DNA from: Bacteroidota bacterium
GTDB taxonomy: Bacteria > Bacteroidota > Bacteroidia > Cytophagales > Cyclobacteriaceae
Assembly: GCA_024643595.1 (NCBI GenBank)
Contig: JAHEMS010000151.1
Span: forward strand, 1-7,853
Direction: 5' to 3'
DNA length: 7,853 nucleotides
The notes under the pieces were generated by a model. The model ran no database searches. It saw only the letters and a list, made by a program, of their open reading frames with translations, and had not been told where the DNA came from. The translations under genes were made by a program, and so were the position numbers. The first letter of the stretch is position 1. Each line of letters starts with the position of its first letter. This document shows positions 1 to 6,362 of this stretch, in pieces.

Positions 1-491
1 TTGGGTATCGGCTCACGCTTGATAGGGATGATGCGAAAGATCTTGTTCAGGATACCTACCTGAAAGCTTATCGCTTCATAGAATCATTCCAAAAAGGAAC
101 TAATGCCAAGGCATGGCTGTTCCGAATTTTGAAAAACAGTTTTATAAACGACTATCGCAAGAAGACGAAGGAGCCTTCAAAGGTTGATTACCAGGAGGTA
201 GAGACGTATTACAATTCGGAGGATGTGGATCGGCAAATCACTCCTGATTTAAGAGTAGAGTCGTTAAGAGACATGATTGGTGACGAAATCTCCAATGCTT
301 TAAATTCTCTCGATGTGGATTTTCGTACGGTAATTATATTATGTGACCTGGAAGGATTCAAATATGAAGAAATGGCAAAGATTCTTGATATACCAATTGG
401 TACCGTACGCAGCAGGCTTCATCGCGCCAGAAATTTACTCAAAGAAAAACTTGCTCAATATGCAAAATCAATGGGTTACAAAAATGTTTAG
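1..491 (+). CDS. ECF sigma factor, SigR-like (5' end cut by window)
   Basis: This is an RNA polymerase sigma-70 family factor of the extracytoplasmic-function class. It would direct RNA polymerase to a stress regulon. The frame is open from position 3, giving 162 visible residues. Roughly 20-40 N-terminal residues lie outside the window, and the TTG at 129 is only an internal codon. Region 2 spans visible residues about 8-54, with DAKDLVQDTYLKAYR and then KAWLFRILKNSFINDYRKK, which carry the core-binding and -10 recognition helices. After an acidic linker, region 4 lies at about 96-152, with the helix-turn-helix YEEMAKILDIPIGTVRSRLH. From memory of the families, the GTNxKAWLxRILxNxxINxYRKK stretch matches actinobacterial SigR (ECF12 group) better than FecI-type factors. 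The anti-sigma gene begins 3 nt downstream, which fits a regulator/antagonist pair. The ECF assignment is firm; the SigR-like subclass is an inference. Confidence 0.93.
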   Translation, partial: GYRLTLDRDDAKDLVQDTYLKAYRFIESFQKGTNAKAWLFRILKNSFINDYRKKTKEPSKVDYQEVETYYNSEDVDRQITPDLRVESLRDMIGDEISNALNSLDVDFRTVIILCDLEGFKYEEMAKILDIPIGTVRSRLHRARNLLKEKLAQYAKSMGYKNV

Positions 492-494
492 CCT

Positions 495-764
495 ATGACA
501 CCACTCTCCAATCCTTTTATTCTATCTGATGGCAAGAGGCCCACTTGCCTGGAAATGCTTCAACTTATTCTTGACGGGGAAGCAACGGTTGACCAGCAGC
601 ATTATTTTAAGAATCACATGGATGTTTGTATGCCATGTTTTAAGTCTTATAGTCTTGATATGTCAATCAAGGAATTGCTAAAATCAAGGTGCTGTGGAGA
701 TCCTGTTCCTCCCGGGTTAGTGGATCAGATAAAAATGCAAATTGGTCAAAATACATCTTCTTGA
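495..764 (+). CDS. zinc-binding anti-sigma factor, RsrA-like (ZAS / zf-HC2 family)
   Basis: This 89-residue soluble protein probably binds and inactivates the sigma factor encoded just upstream. It carries the zinc anti-sigma signature Cys18-x22-His41-x3-Cys45-x2-Cys48. An adjacent pair, Cys66-Cys67, follows in the segment KSRCCGDPVPPGLVDQI. There is no hydrophobic stretch long enough for a membrane span, so it should act in the cytoplasm. As recalled, Streptomyces RsrA is also small and soluble, binds zinc through one Cys, the His and the CxxC cysteines, and has a nearby Cys-Cys pair. It releases SigR when oxidised to a disulfide. A thiol-redox role is therefore likely but unproven. The ATG follows the sigma stop by 3 nt, and the TGA overlaps the gmk ATG by one base, suggesting translational coupling. 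No Shine-Dalgarno is visible. Confidence 0.88.
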   Translation: MTPLSNPFILSDGKRPTCLEMLQLILDGEATVDQQHYFKNHMDVCMPCFKSYSLDMSIKELLKSRCCGDPVPPGLVDQIKMQIGQNTSS

Positions 765-1336
765 TGGCTGGAAAAGCGATCATTTTCTCAGCACCGTCTG
801 GGTCTGGAAAGACGACTATCGTAAAGCATCTTCTGGCAAATAACAATGATCTTGGATTTTCAATTTCAGCTTCCACCCGCGACAGACGTGGCCGCACTGA
901 GCAGGATGGCAAAGACTATCATTTCTTAACGCCCGAAGAGTTCAAAAAAAAAATTGACAACGATGAATTCATCGAATGGGAAGAAGTGTATGCCGGTAAC
1001 TTTTATGGAACACTAAAGACTGAAATAGAACGCATCTGGCAGCAAGGCCGTAATGTTATCTTTGATGTGGATGTTAAAGGAGGCATCAATTTAAAACGAT
1101 ATTTTGGAAGCAAGGCGCTGGCGATCTTTGTCAAGGTGCCTTCTCTTGAAATTCTAAGAGAACGCTTACTGGAACGCGGTACTGAATCAGAAGAAAGTAT
1201 TTCGCGGAGACTCTTCAAAGCAAAATTTGAAATGTCCTTCGCTGACAAATTTGATACGGTACTGGTGAATGAAGATCTGGAAGCGTCATTGAAAGTGGCA
1301 CAAGAACTCTATGATCAGTTTAAGGCTCGACCTTAA
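764..1336 (+). CDS. gmk: guanylate kinase
   Basis: Guanylate kinase transfers phosphate from ATP to GMP (or dGMP) to make GDP (dGDP), an essential cytoplasmic step of purine nucleotide synthesis. The 190-residue protein is full length for the family. The P-loop is SAPSGSGKTT at residues 9-18, with Lys16 as the phosphate-binding lysine. The GMP-binding domain covers about 33-82 and includes SISASTRDRRG (33-43), DGKDYHF (48-54), EWEE (71-74) and NFYGT (79-83). The conserved aspartate strand reads DVDVKGG (101-107), where many homologues have DIDVQGA. The arginine-rich lid is around 132-149. I chose the ATG at 764 because MAGKAIIFSAPSG is a normal Gmk N-terminus. The frame extends to an upstream ATG at 689, but that would add 25 unrelated residues inside the anti-sigma gene. 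The gene overlaps both neighbours by one base. Confidence 0.97.
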   Translation: MAGKAIIFSAPSGSGKTTIVKHLLANNNDLGFSISASTRDRRGRTEQDGKDYHFLTPEEFKKKIDNDEFIEWEEVYAGNFYGTLKTEIERIWQQGRNVIFDVDVKGGINLKRYFGSKALAIFVKVPSLEILRERLLERGTESEESISRRLFKAKFEMSFADKFDTVLVNEDLEASLKVAQELYDQFKARP

Positions 1337-1920
1337 TGAATACACATCAGAAAATCGGACTTTTTTTCGGGTCGTTTAACCCTGTTCACATAGGGCACAT
1401 GATCATTGCCAATATCATGGCTGAAAACACTGACCTAAACAAAGTTTGGTTTGTGGTATCGCCACAAAACCCATTTAAACTCAGCAAAGGATTGTTGCAT
1501 GAATTTGATCGCTATGATATGGTGAAGGCCGCTACGGCTGACCATTACAAACTGGAAGTTTCAGATGTGGAATTCAATCTCACTAAACCAAGTTATACGA
1601 TCCACACCTTAGCTTATCTAAGAGAGAAATTTCCTGACAAGGAGTTTAAGGTGATTCTTGGTGAAGATAATCTCGAGAATTTTTCCAAATGGAAAAACCA
1701 TGAAGAAATTTTGGAACAATTTGGATTATATGTTTATCAACGACCTCATGCAACAAATTCCGAACTAAAGCGTCATCCAAACGTAAAAGTAGTTGATGCT
1801 CCGCTTCTGGATATCTCGGCAACCTACATACGAAATTGTATCAGAAATAATAAATCCATTCGTTATCTCGTTCCTGAGCCGGTAGAGCAATTGATTCGGT
1901 TAAAACATTATTATCAGTAA
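1336..1920 (+). CDS. nadD: nicotinate-nucleotide adenylyltransferase
   Basis: NadD joins ATP and nicotinate mononucleotide to form deamido-NAD plus pyrophosphate, the adenylylation step shared by de novo and salvage NAD synthesis. The 194-residue protein is complete and of normal length. The nucleotidyltransferase signature GSFNPVHIGH is at residues 12-21, with the two ATP-phosphate histidines His18 and His21. SYTIHTL (86-92) and ILGEDNL (107-113) correspond to the substrate-contact loops, and ISATYIR (160-166) is the C-terminal ISSTxIR-type motif. The start codon shares its A with the last base of the gmk stop codon, so the two genes are probably translated together. The gmk-nadD pairing is, as recalled, common in Bacteroidota. 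Two departures from the textbook motifs, His in SYTIHTL and Glu in GEDN, look like lineage variation rather than damage. Confidence 0.96.
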   Translation: MNTHQKIGLFFGSFNPVHIGHMIIANIMAENTDLNKVWFVVSPQNPFKLSKGLLHEFDRYDMVKAATADHYKLEVSDVEFNLTKPSYTIHTLAYLREKFPDKEFKVILGEDNLENFSKWKNHEEILEQFGLYVYQRPHATNSELKRHPNVKVVDAPLLDISATYIRNCIRNNKSIRYLVPEPVEQLIRLKHYYQ

Positions 1921-1962
1921 TTTATTTTCATCTGTACAACTTCGGTCTGCTTATTATCGTCT

Positions 1963-4608
1963 ATGTGGTTAATGAGAATTATTTTACTCCTGTTTTCCTT
2001 GATCCCTTTATCCATAAGCCTTTACGCGGGGGGAATACGTGGGGTGATCAAAGCCGATGACGGAACTCCTTTAGCTTATGCGACCATTTTTGTTAAACAA
2101 ACCGGAACAGGTAGTGCATCGGATCAACAAGGGCGATATGAGGTGGTCTTACCCCCGGGCCGGTATGATGTACTATTTCAATACCTGGGATATGAATCAG
2201 TAAGTCGGGTGGTGGACGTGGGGAGCGATTTTATTGAAATCAACTTAACGCTGAAAACGCATGTGATGATGCTGCAAAATGTGGTCGTAAAAGCAGGCAA
2301 GGAAGACCCGGCATATACGATCATGAGAAAAGCCATTGCGAAGGCTAACTATCACACGCAGCAGATCGATCAATATTCCGCTAAAGTTTATATCAAAGGG
2401 AAGGGCCAGCTAAAGGATTATCCCTGGCTTGCCAAAAAAGCGCTTGAAAAAGAGGGCATCACAAAAGACCGCGTATTCATTTCTGAATCGGTAAGTGAAA
2501 TAAAATATACACGGCCCAATAAATTTGAAGAAAAGGTAATAGCCGTTTATAGTAATGGTGGAAATAAAAATACCGCACCAAATGCATACGTCTTCGGTAG
2601 TTTCTACCAGCCGGAAATTGCTGAGACCGTTTCACCGCTTTCGCCAAAGTCATTTTCCTATTATCGCTTCGAGTATCTCGGATCATTTAAAGATCAGAAG
2701 TATGAGATCAGCAAAATAAAAGTAACCCCTCGCTCGCGTGGAGATAATGTTTTTGAAGGCCTGATTTATATCGTGGAGGACTGGTGGAGTATACACAGTT
2801 TGGAATTGAAAGCTACCAAGATGGGAATCAACTTCAACATCAAACAATTGTACAATCCTATCGAGGATAAGGCCTGGTTACCGGTGTCGCAGCAGTTTGT
2901 GGTGGATGGAAAAGTATTTGGCTTTGAGTTCGAAGGTCAATACCTGGCCACAGTAAAAGAGTATAAGATTAAACTCAACCCTGAACTTGTCGTGGAAGAA
3001 ATGACGGTGATCGACGAGAAGGTGCAGAAAGAGGAGGCCAGGAAAATTGAGCAGAAGTTCAGTAAGAAGAATCAGGAATTGCAACAACGATTGAATGAAG
3101 GGAAAGAGGTTACCAGAAAGGAATTGAATCAATTGGTAAAAGAATATGAAAAGGCGGAAATAAAAGAACAGAAGGATCCTGATGTGATTATGGAAACCAG
3201 CTATAAAGTGGATTCACTCGCTTATAAAATGGATTCCATCTTTTGGGTTGACATGCGGCCTACGCCGCTTACAAAAGAAGAAGAACGAGGTTATCATGTC
3301 AATGATAGTCTCACAGAAGTGGAGAGAAAGCGTGATGAAGGAGACACACTTCGGTCGTCCAATAAAAAAAGGAAAAATGGTTTCCAGATCTATGACATCA
3401 TTGTGGGGGATACCTATAAAATGGGCAAGACTTCCGACTTCCGGATTCATGTGCCATATGGAGGATTCAATACGGTGGAGGGATTTAATCTTATTTATCG
3501 GGTTAGTCTTTATAAACGATGGGTGAAGCGGGATACTTTGGACAAGACTAAAAAACCAGAAACTTCTCGATTAGAAATTAGTCCCATTGCCAGATACGCT
3601 TTTTCGCGCGAACTGTTGTCAGGCAAAATAAGGGTGGATTATAGGTTCAAAAAGCAACGACTCACATTGGAAAGTGGGCGCTATGTAGAGCAATTTAACG
3701 CATCCAATCCAATCCATCCGATTATAAACACAATGTCTTCACTGCTATTGGGAAATAACTGGATGAAGATCTATGAGCGTAATTTCGTTGATCTGAATTA
3801 TGTTATACGGTTTAATGATAAGCACACATTTCGAACCAATTGGTCTTGGGCGAGACGGTCAGAATTATCAAATACCACTGACTTTACTTTTTTTAGAACA
3901 AATAAGGAAGACTATACACCCAATGCACCTGTCAATTTTGAATTACCCAATACCAGTTTTGATCCTAACCGGGCATTTATTGGTTCCATTAGTTTTGAAA
4001 CCAGACCCTGGCAAAAGTACCGCATCCGTAACGGTTCTAAATCAAGAGTTGAGGGGACTTCACCGCTTCTATCCTTCAATTACAGGAAAGGGATTACCGG
4101 TTTAGCCGAAAGTGAAGTGAAATTTGATCAGATCGAAATTGGATTCAGGCATATGTTGAAGTTTGGAATAAGGGGAAACCTGGACATGAAATTTCAAGCG
4201 GGAAAATTCATCAATAGCGATAAAATGTATTTTATGGACTTCAAACATTTTGATGGAAACCGCACGTTTTTAACGATGAGCGATCCGGTAGGAAGTTTCC
4301 GATTGATGGATTACTATCAAAATAGTACTGCCGATCAGTATTTCTCTGCCAACATGCACTATCACTTTCGAAAATTTTTGGCGACCAGACTTCCAAAAAT
4401 CAGAATGTTTGGAATGAGCGAAAATGTTTTTGTGAATTACCTGGCAACTCCGTATTCACAAAATTATACGGAGGTGGGCTATGGACTGGAAGGCATATTA
4501 CGTGTTTTAAGACTGGAGGTTGCCGCTGCCTTCCGGGATGGCAAGTATTTTGAAAATGGTTTCCGGGTTGGGATTGCCACCAGCATCGCAATTAATTTTA
4601 ATGATTAA
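1963..4608 (+). CDS. DUF5686 outer-membrane protein with carboxypeptidase-D regulatory-like domain
   Basis: This is an 881-residue exported protein of the DUF5686 and carboxypeptidase-like regulatory domain family, typical of Bacteroidota and of unknown function. Residues 4-22 form a signal peptide (RIILLLFSLIPLSISLYA) with no lipobox cysteine. Residues 25-98 are the beta-sandwich CarboxypepD_reg-like domain seen at the start of SusC/TonB-dependent proteins (GVIKADDGTPLAYATIFV). Residues 105-340 match the DUF5686 style (AYTIMRKAIAKA, YSAKVYIKG, VEDWWSIHSLEL). About 345-405 is a highly charged, probably coiled-coil segment. From about 480 to the end the sequence alternates like an outer-membrane beta barrel. 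There is no TonB plug domain, so it is not a normal SusC transporter. The start is uncertain: ATG at 1972 gives a tighter signal peptide than ATG at 1963. It lies 42 nt after nadD and 41 nt before mnmH, perhaps on the same transcript. Confidence 0.9.
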   Translation: MWLMRIILLLFSLIPLSISLYAGGIRGVIKADDGTPLAYATIFVKQTGTGSASDQQGRYEVVLPPGRYDVLFQYLGYESVSRVVDVGSDFIEINLTLKTHVMMLQNVVVKAGKEDPAYTIMRKAIAKANYHTQQIDQYSAKVYIKGKGQLKDYPWLAKKALEKEGITKDRVFISESVSEIKYTRPNKFEEKVIAVYSNGGNKNTAPNAYVFGSFYQPEIAETVSPLSPKSFSYYRFEYLGSFKDQKYEISKIKVTPRSRGDNVFEGLIYIVEDWWSIHSLELKATKMGINFNIKQLYNPIEDKAWLPVSQQFVVDGKVFGFEFEGQYLATVKEYKIKLNPELVVEEMTVIDEKVQKEEARKIEQKFSKKNQELQQRLNEGKEVTRKELNQLVKEYEKAEIKEQKDPDVIMETSYKVDSLAYKMDSIFWVDMRPTPLTKEEERGYHVNDSLTEVERKRDEGDTLRSSNKKRKNGFQIYDIIVGDTYKMGKTSDFRIHVPYGGFNTVEGFNLIYRVSLYKRWVKRDTLDKTKKPETSRLEISPIARYAFSRELLSGKIRVDYRFKKQRLTLESGRYVEQFNASNPIHPIINTMSSLLLGNNWMKIYERNFVDLNYVIRFNDKHTFRTNWSWARRSELSNTTDFTFFRTNKEDYTPNAPVNFELPNTSFDPNRAFIGSISFETRPWQKYRIRNGSKSRVEGTSPLLSFNYRKGITGLAESEVKFDQIEIGFRHMLKFGIRGNLDMKFQAGKFINSDKMYFMDFKHFDGNRTFLTMSDPVGSFRLMDYYQNSTADQYFSANMHYHFRKFLATRLPKIRMFGMSENVFVNYLATPYSQNYTEVGYGLEGILRVLRLEVAAAFRDGKYFENGFRVGIATSIAINFND

Positions 4609-4649
4609 CAGCTGCGTTAGCTAACTTGGTTATCGTTCACGAAATTTGG

Positions 4650-5672
4650 ATGATGATTATCACCATAGACGATTTTTTTTTATTACGGAATCAACTGCCA
4701 GTTGTTGATGTGCGTTCTGAGGGTGAGTTTAATAGCGGACACATTCCCAAAGCCATCAACGTACCATTGCTTAATAATGATGAGCGCATTAAAGTTGGTA
4801 TCGATTACAAGCATGAAGGTCAGAAAGCAGCAATAAGAACCGGATTTAGGTTGGTCGGCCCACGATTACTGGATATTATTAATGCAGCGGAGCAGGTTGC
4901 CATGGAAAAAGAATTGTTAGTGCACTGTTGGCGTGGGGGGATGCGATCAAATTACTTCAGCCAGTTTGTGGGAATGGCGGGCGTGAAATCACACACTGTC
5001 AAGGGTGGTTATAAAGGGTATCGTACACTTGCTTTGGAATCTTTCAAAAAACCATTCAGGATAGTATTGATTACAGGTTGCACAGGAAGTGGAAAGAGTG
5101 AAGTTTTACGGGCGTTAAAAGAGCAGGGAGAGCAGGTGCTTGATCTTGAAAAATTAGCCAATCATAAAGGTTCTGCTTTTGGAGGTTTGCTAATGCCACC
5201 ACAACCTACCACCGAGCAATTTCAAAATGACTTATTTGAGGAGATTCTAAAGTTGGATCTTAATCGTAGAATTTGGGTGGAGGATGAATCCATAGCGATT
5301 GGGAAAATATTCTTGCCAACAGACTTTTGGAAGACCATGCATGAGAGCCCACTGATTCAAATGAATGTCGCTAAGGAAGTTCGCATTCAACGGCTGGTTA
5401 ATGAATACGGCCCTGCGGATCGTGAGGAATTTCTATCCATCATGGGTAAAATTATTAAGCGTCTGGGGGGACAACATTATAACGAAGCAAAAGAAAATCT
5501 TCTCCGCGGAGATATGGGTTCAACTATAGATATACTCCTGACTTATTATGATAAAGCCTATTTGCAAAGTATTGAAAAAAGAAAGGAAAAAGTAAAGTTA
5601 ACCATTGAATGGGATGGTACGGATGTCGTTCAATTTGTCAGCGAAGTATTAGCGAAAACAAAAAAGAGCTGA
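4650..5672 (+). CDS. mnmH: tRNA 2-selenouridine synthase (SelU/YbbB)
   Basis: MnmH replaces the sulfur of 2-thiouridine at wobble position 34 of the Lys, Glu and Gln tRNAs with selenium. It works through a geranylated intermediate and uses selenophosphate. The product starting at 4650 has 340 residues. An N-terminal rhodanese domain covers about 4-132, with PVVDVRSEGEF (17-27), INVPLLNNDER (36-46) and the catalytic-cysteine loop HCWRGGMRS (92-100, Cys93). A P-loop domain follows, with ITGCTGSGKSEV (141-152), DLEKLANHKGSAFG (165-178) and WVEDES (209-214). This two-domain order is diagnostic. In-frame alternatives are ATG at 4653 and a TTG at 4626. I chose 4650 because residues upstream of it do not belong to the family. 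No selD, which supplies selenophosphate, is visible in the window. Confidence 0.95.
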   Translation: MMIITIDDFFLLRNQLPVVDVRSEGEFNSGHIPKAINVPLLNNDERIKVGIDYKHEGQKAAIRTGFRLVGPRLLDIINAAEQVAMEKELLVHCWRGGMRSNYFSQFVGMAGVKSHTVKGGYKGYRTLALESFKKPFRIVLITGCTGSGKSEVLRALKEQGEQVLDLEKLANHKGSAFGGLLMPPQPTTEQFQNDLFEEILKLDLNRRIWVEDESIAIGKIFLPTDFWKTMHESPLIQMNVAKEVRIQRLVNEYGPADREEFLSIMGKIIKRLGGQHYNEAKENLLRGDMGSTIDILLTYYDKAYLQSIEKRKEKVKLTIEWDGTDVVQFVSEVLAKTKKS

Positions 5673-5689
5673 TGTTTTTACACCAGCTC
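5655..5689 (-). terminator. intrinsic terminator of the minus-strand small gene
   Basis: Read on the minus strand, GAGCUGGUGU pairs with ACAUCAGCUC across an AAAA loop. This makes an uninterrupted 10-bp stem with one G-U wobble, followed directly by UUUUUUGUUUU. The stem begins about 25 nt after the TAA of the 49-residue gene. On the plus strand the same stem has an A-C mismatch and no following T tract, so the signal is oriented for the minus-strand gene. It overlaps the last codons and the stop of mnmH. Confidence 0.82.
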
Positions 5690-5714
5690 CTCCGCTCTCT
5701 CGTAGTTCAGCCTA

Positions 5715-5864
5715 TTAAGAGAGACTAAATATTGCAAATAAGGCAACATAAAAGAGAACCATTATGCCGATATAGGCGAAAGAGCCTGCTCGTTCAAAAT
5801 AGCCTGAAATAGTACCATTGGACTGAGCTTCAACTATAGACGTAGTTTTGTTGCTTTTTTCCAT
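5715..5864 (-). CDS. small single-span membrane protein, 49 residues, function unknown
   Basis: I do not recognise this protein. It reads from ATG at 5864 down to TAA at 5715, convergent with mnmH. The first 27 or so residues are polar (MEKSNKTTSIVEAQSNGTIS, then GYFERAGS). Residues about 28-48 form one hydrophobic segment (FAYIGIMVLFYVALFAIFSL) that ends one residue before the stop. It is thus a tail-type single-span membrane protein with no cleavage site or cysteine. The sequence before the start codon is A-rich, as often in Bacteroidota. The best evidence that the gene is real is the strong intrinsic terminator just downstream on the same strand, together with the clean polar-then-hydrophobic layout. 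Small one-helix proteins often join larger membrane complexes, but nothing here names a partner. Confidence 0.62.
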   Translation of the reverse strand: MEKSNKTTSIVEAQSNGTISGYFERAGSFAYIGIMVLFYVALFAIFSLS

Positions 5865-5904
5865 TTTTCTCAATTCAGTATATCAAAGAAAATAGAAATA
5901 GTTT

Positions 5905-5927
5905 ATCGATGGCATTTAGAATCGATG
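5905..5927. repeat. ATCGATG direct repeat, 16-bp period
   Basis: ATCGATG occurs at 5905-5911 and again at 5921-5927. Each copy contains the self-complementary hexamer ATCGAT. The pair lies 41-63 bp upstream of the start codon of the minus-strand small membrane protein gene, where an operator could sit. The repeat itself is directly visible; a regulatory role is a guess. Confidence 0.3.
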
Positions 5928-5958
5928 ATTTACCTATAAGAGTAAGTTTTTTGCTGAA

Positions 5959-5990
5959 TTTGTCGCCAAAGGACGTTATTATTAAGTTTT
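5959..5990 (+). promoter_or_regulatory. candidate Bacteroidota-type promoter
   Basis: TTTG at 5959-5962 is followed, after 20 nt, by TAAGTTTT at 5983-5990. This matches 7 of 8 positions of the Bacteroidota -7 element TAnnTTTG at the usual 19-21 nt spacing from the -33 TTTG. A transcript would start near 5997 and read rightward. In AT-rich DNA such a match can arise by chance, and the surface-protein start codon is over 500 nt away. Confidence 0.22.
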
Positions 5991-6146
5991 TTGGGTCCAA
6001 TTAAAGAAATGGTATTCCCGTTTTAGGACAGAAAAATGCGAAAAACTATCATTTTTTAATTTAAATGTTAAAGTTTTCCCATTGGTATAATTATTTCTTT
6101 ATCCAATAAATGGGTAAGAATTTATCGACAAGGCGAGTTTCGAAAA

Positions 6147-6362
6147 ATGAATCCTCTAAACGTGATAAAATGTTTAAGAGACTGTACAAACGTTTTCTCG
6201 AAATGTTTATCAGAAAAACAAATACAGAAAAACGAATTGGACTTTACGGTAAAGATCCTTTCAAATAATATATTCAATGTGTTTACCTACCAATCCATAC
6301 TGAAAATTTTGGGTCATGATTTGATTTACCATTTGTATTATCTTGATATTAATCATGGGTAA
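6147..6362 (+). CDS. doubtful 71-codon open frame, no recognised homology
   Basis: This frame encodes a lysine- and asparagine-rich 71-residue product that I do not recognise. It has three cysteines and a mildly hydrophobic C-terminal half. In its favour, the frame has no stop from 6072 to 6359, about 96 codons, which is long for DNA this AT-rich. Against it, GC at first and third codon positions is about equally low, whereas real genes are normally richer in GC at first positions. No domain motif, signal peptide or clear ribosome binding site is visible. It may be a chance frame or a decayed gene. If real, it would be a lone gene between two divergent transcription units. Confidence 0.15.
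   Translation: MNPLNVIKCLRDCTNVFSKCLSEKQIQKNELDFTVKILSNNIFNVFTYQSILKILGHDLIYHLYYLDINHG

Noticed and set aside
129..491. A TTG start at 129 for the sigma factor
   Set aside because: The same frame is open to the window edge and encodes the conserved region 2 helices upstream, so the gene begins outside the window.
689..763. An earlier ATG at 689 for gmk
   Set aside because: The extra 25 residues do not resemble any guanylate kinase N-terminus and lie fully inside the anti-sigma gene; the ATG at 764 gives a standard-length protein.
667..1248. Minus-strand open frames opposite gmk
   Set aside because: They lie antisense to a well-conserved enzyme and show no motif; they are shadows of its codon pattern.
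2477..4591. Additional open frames on both strands within the DUF5686 gene
   Set aside because: The 881-codon frame is intact with a signal peptide and domain motifs throughout; the others are out-of-frame shadows with no recognisable product.
5690..5725. CTCTC / GAGAG inverted repeat as a plus-strand terminator for mnmH
   Set aside because: The stem is only 5-6 bp with a long loop and no T tract, and it overlaps the end of the minus-strand gene.
6075..6115. Possible hairpin between TTTCCCATTGG and CCAATAAATGGG
   Set aside because: Only six consecutive pairs form, with a 4-nt bulge before the last two, and no T tract follows, so neither a terminator nor a riboswitch is supported.
6205..6236. 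Repeated CAGAAAAAC words that might suggest an iteron or CRISPR-like array
   Set aside because: There are only two close copies, just 9 bp long and about 14 bp apart in A-rich DNA; no regular spacing or spacer structure exists.
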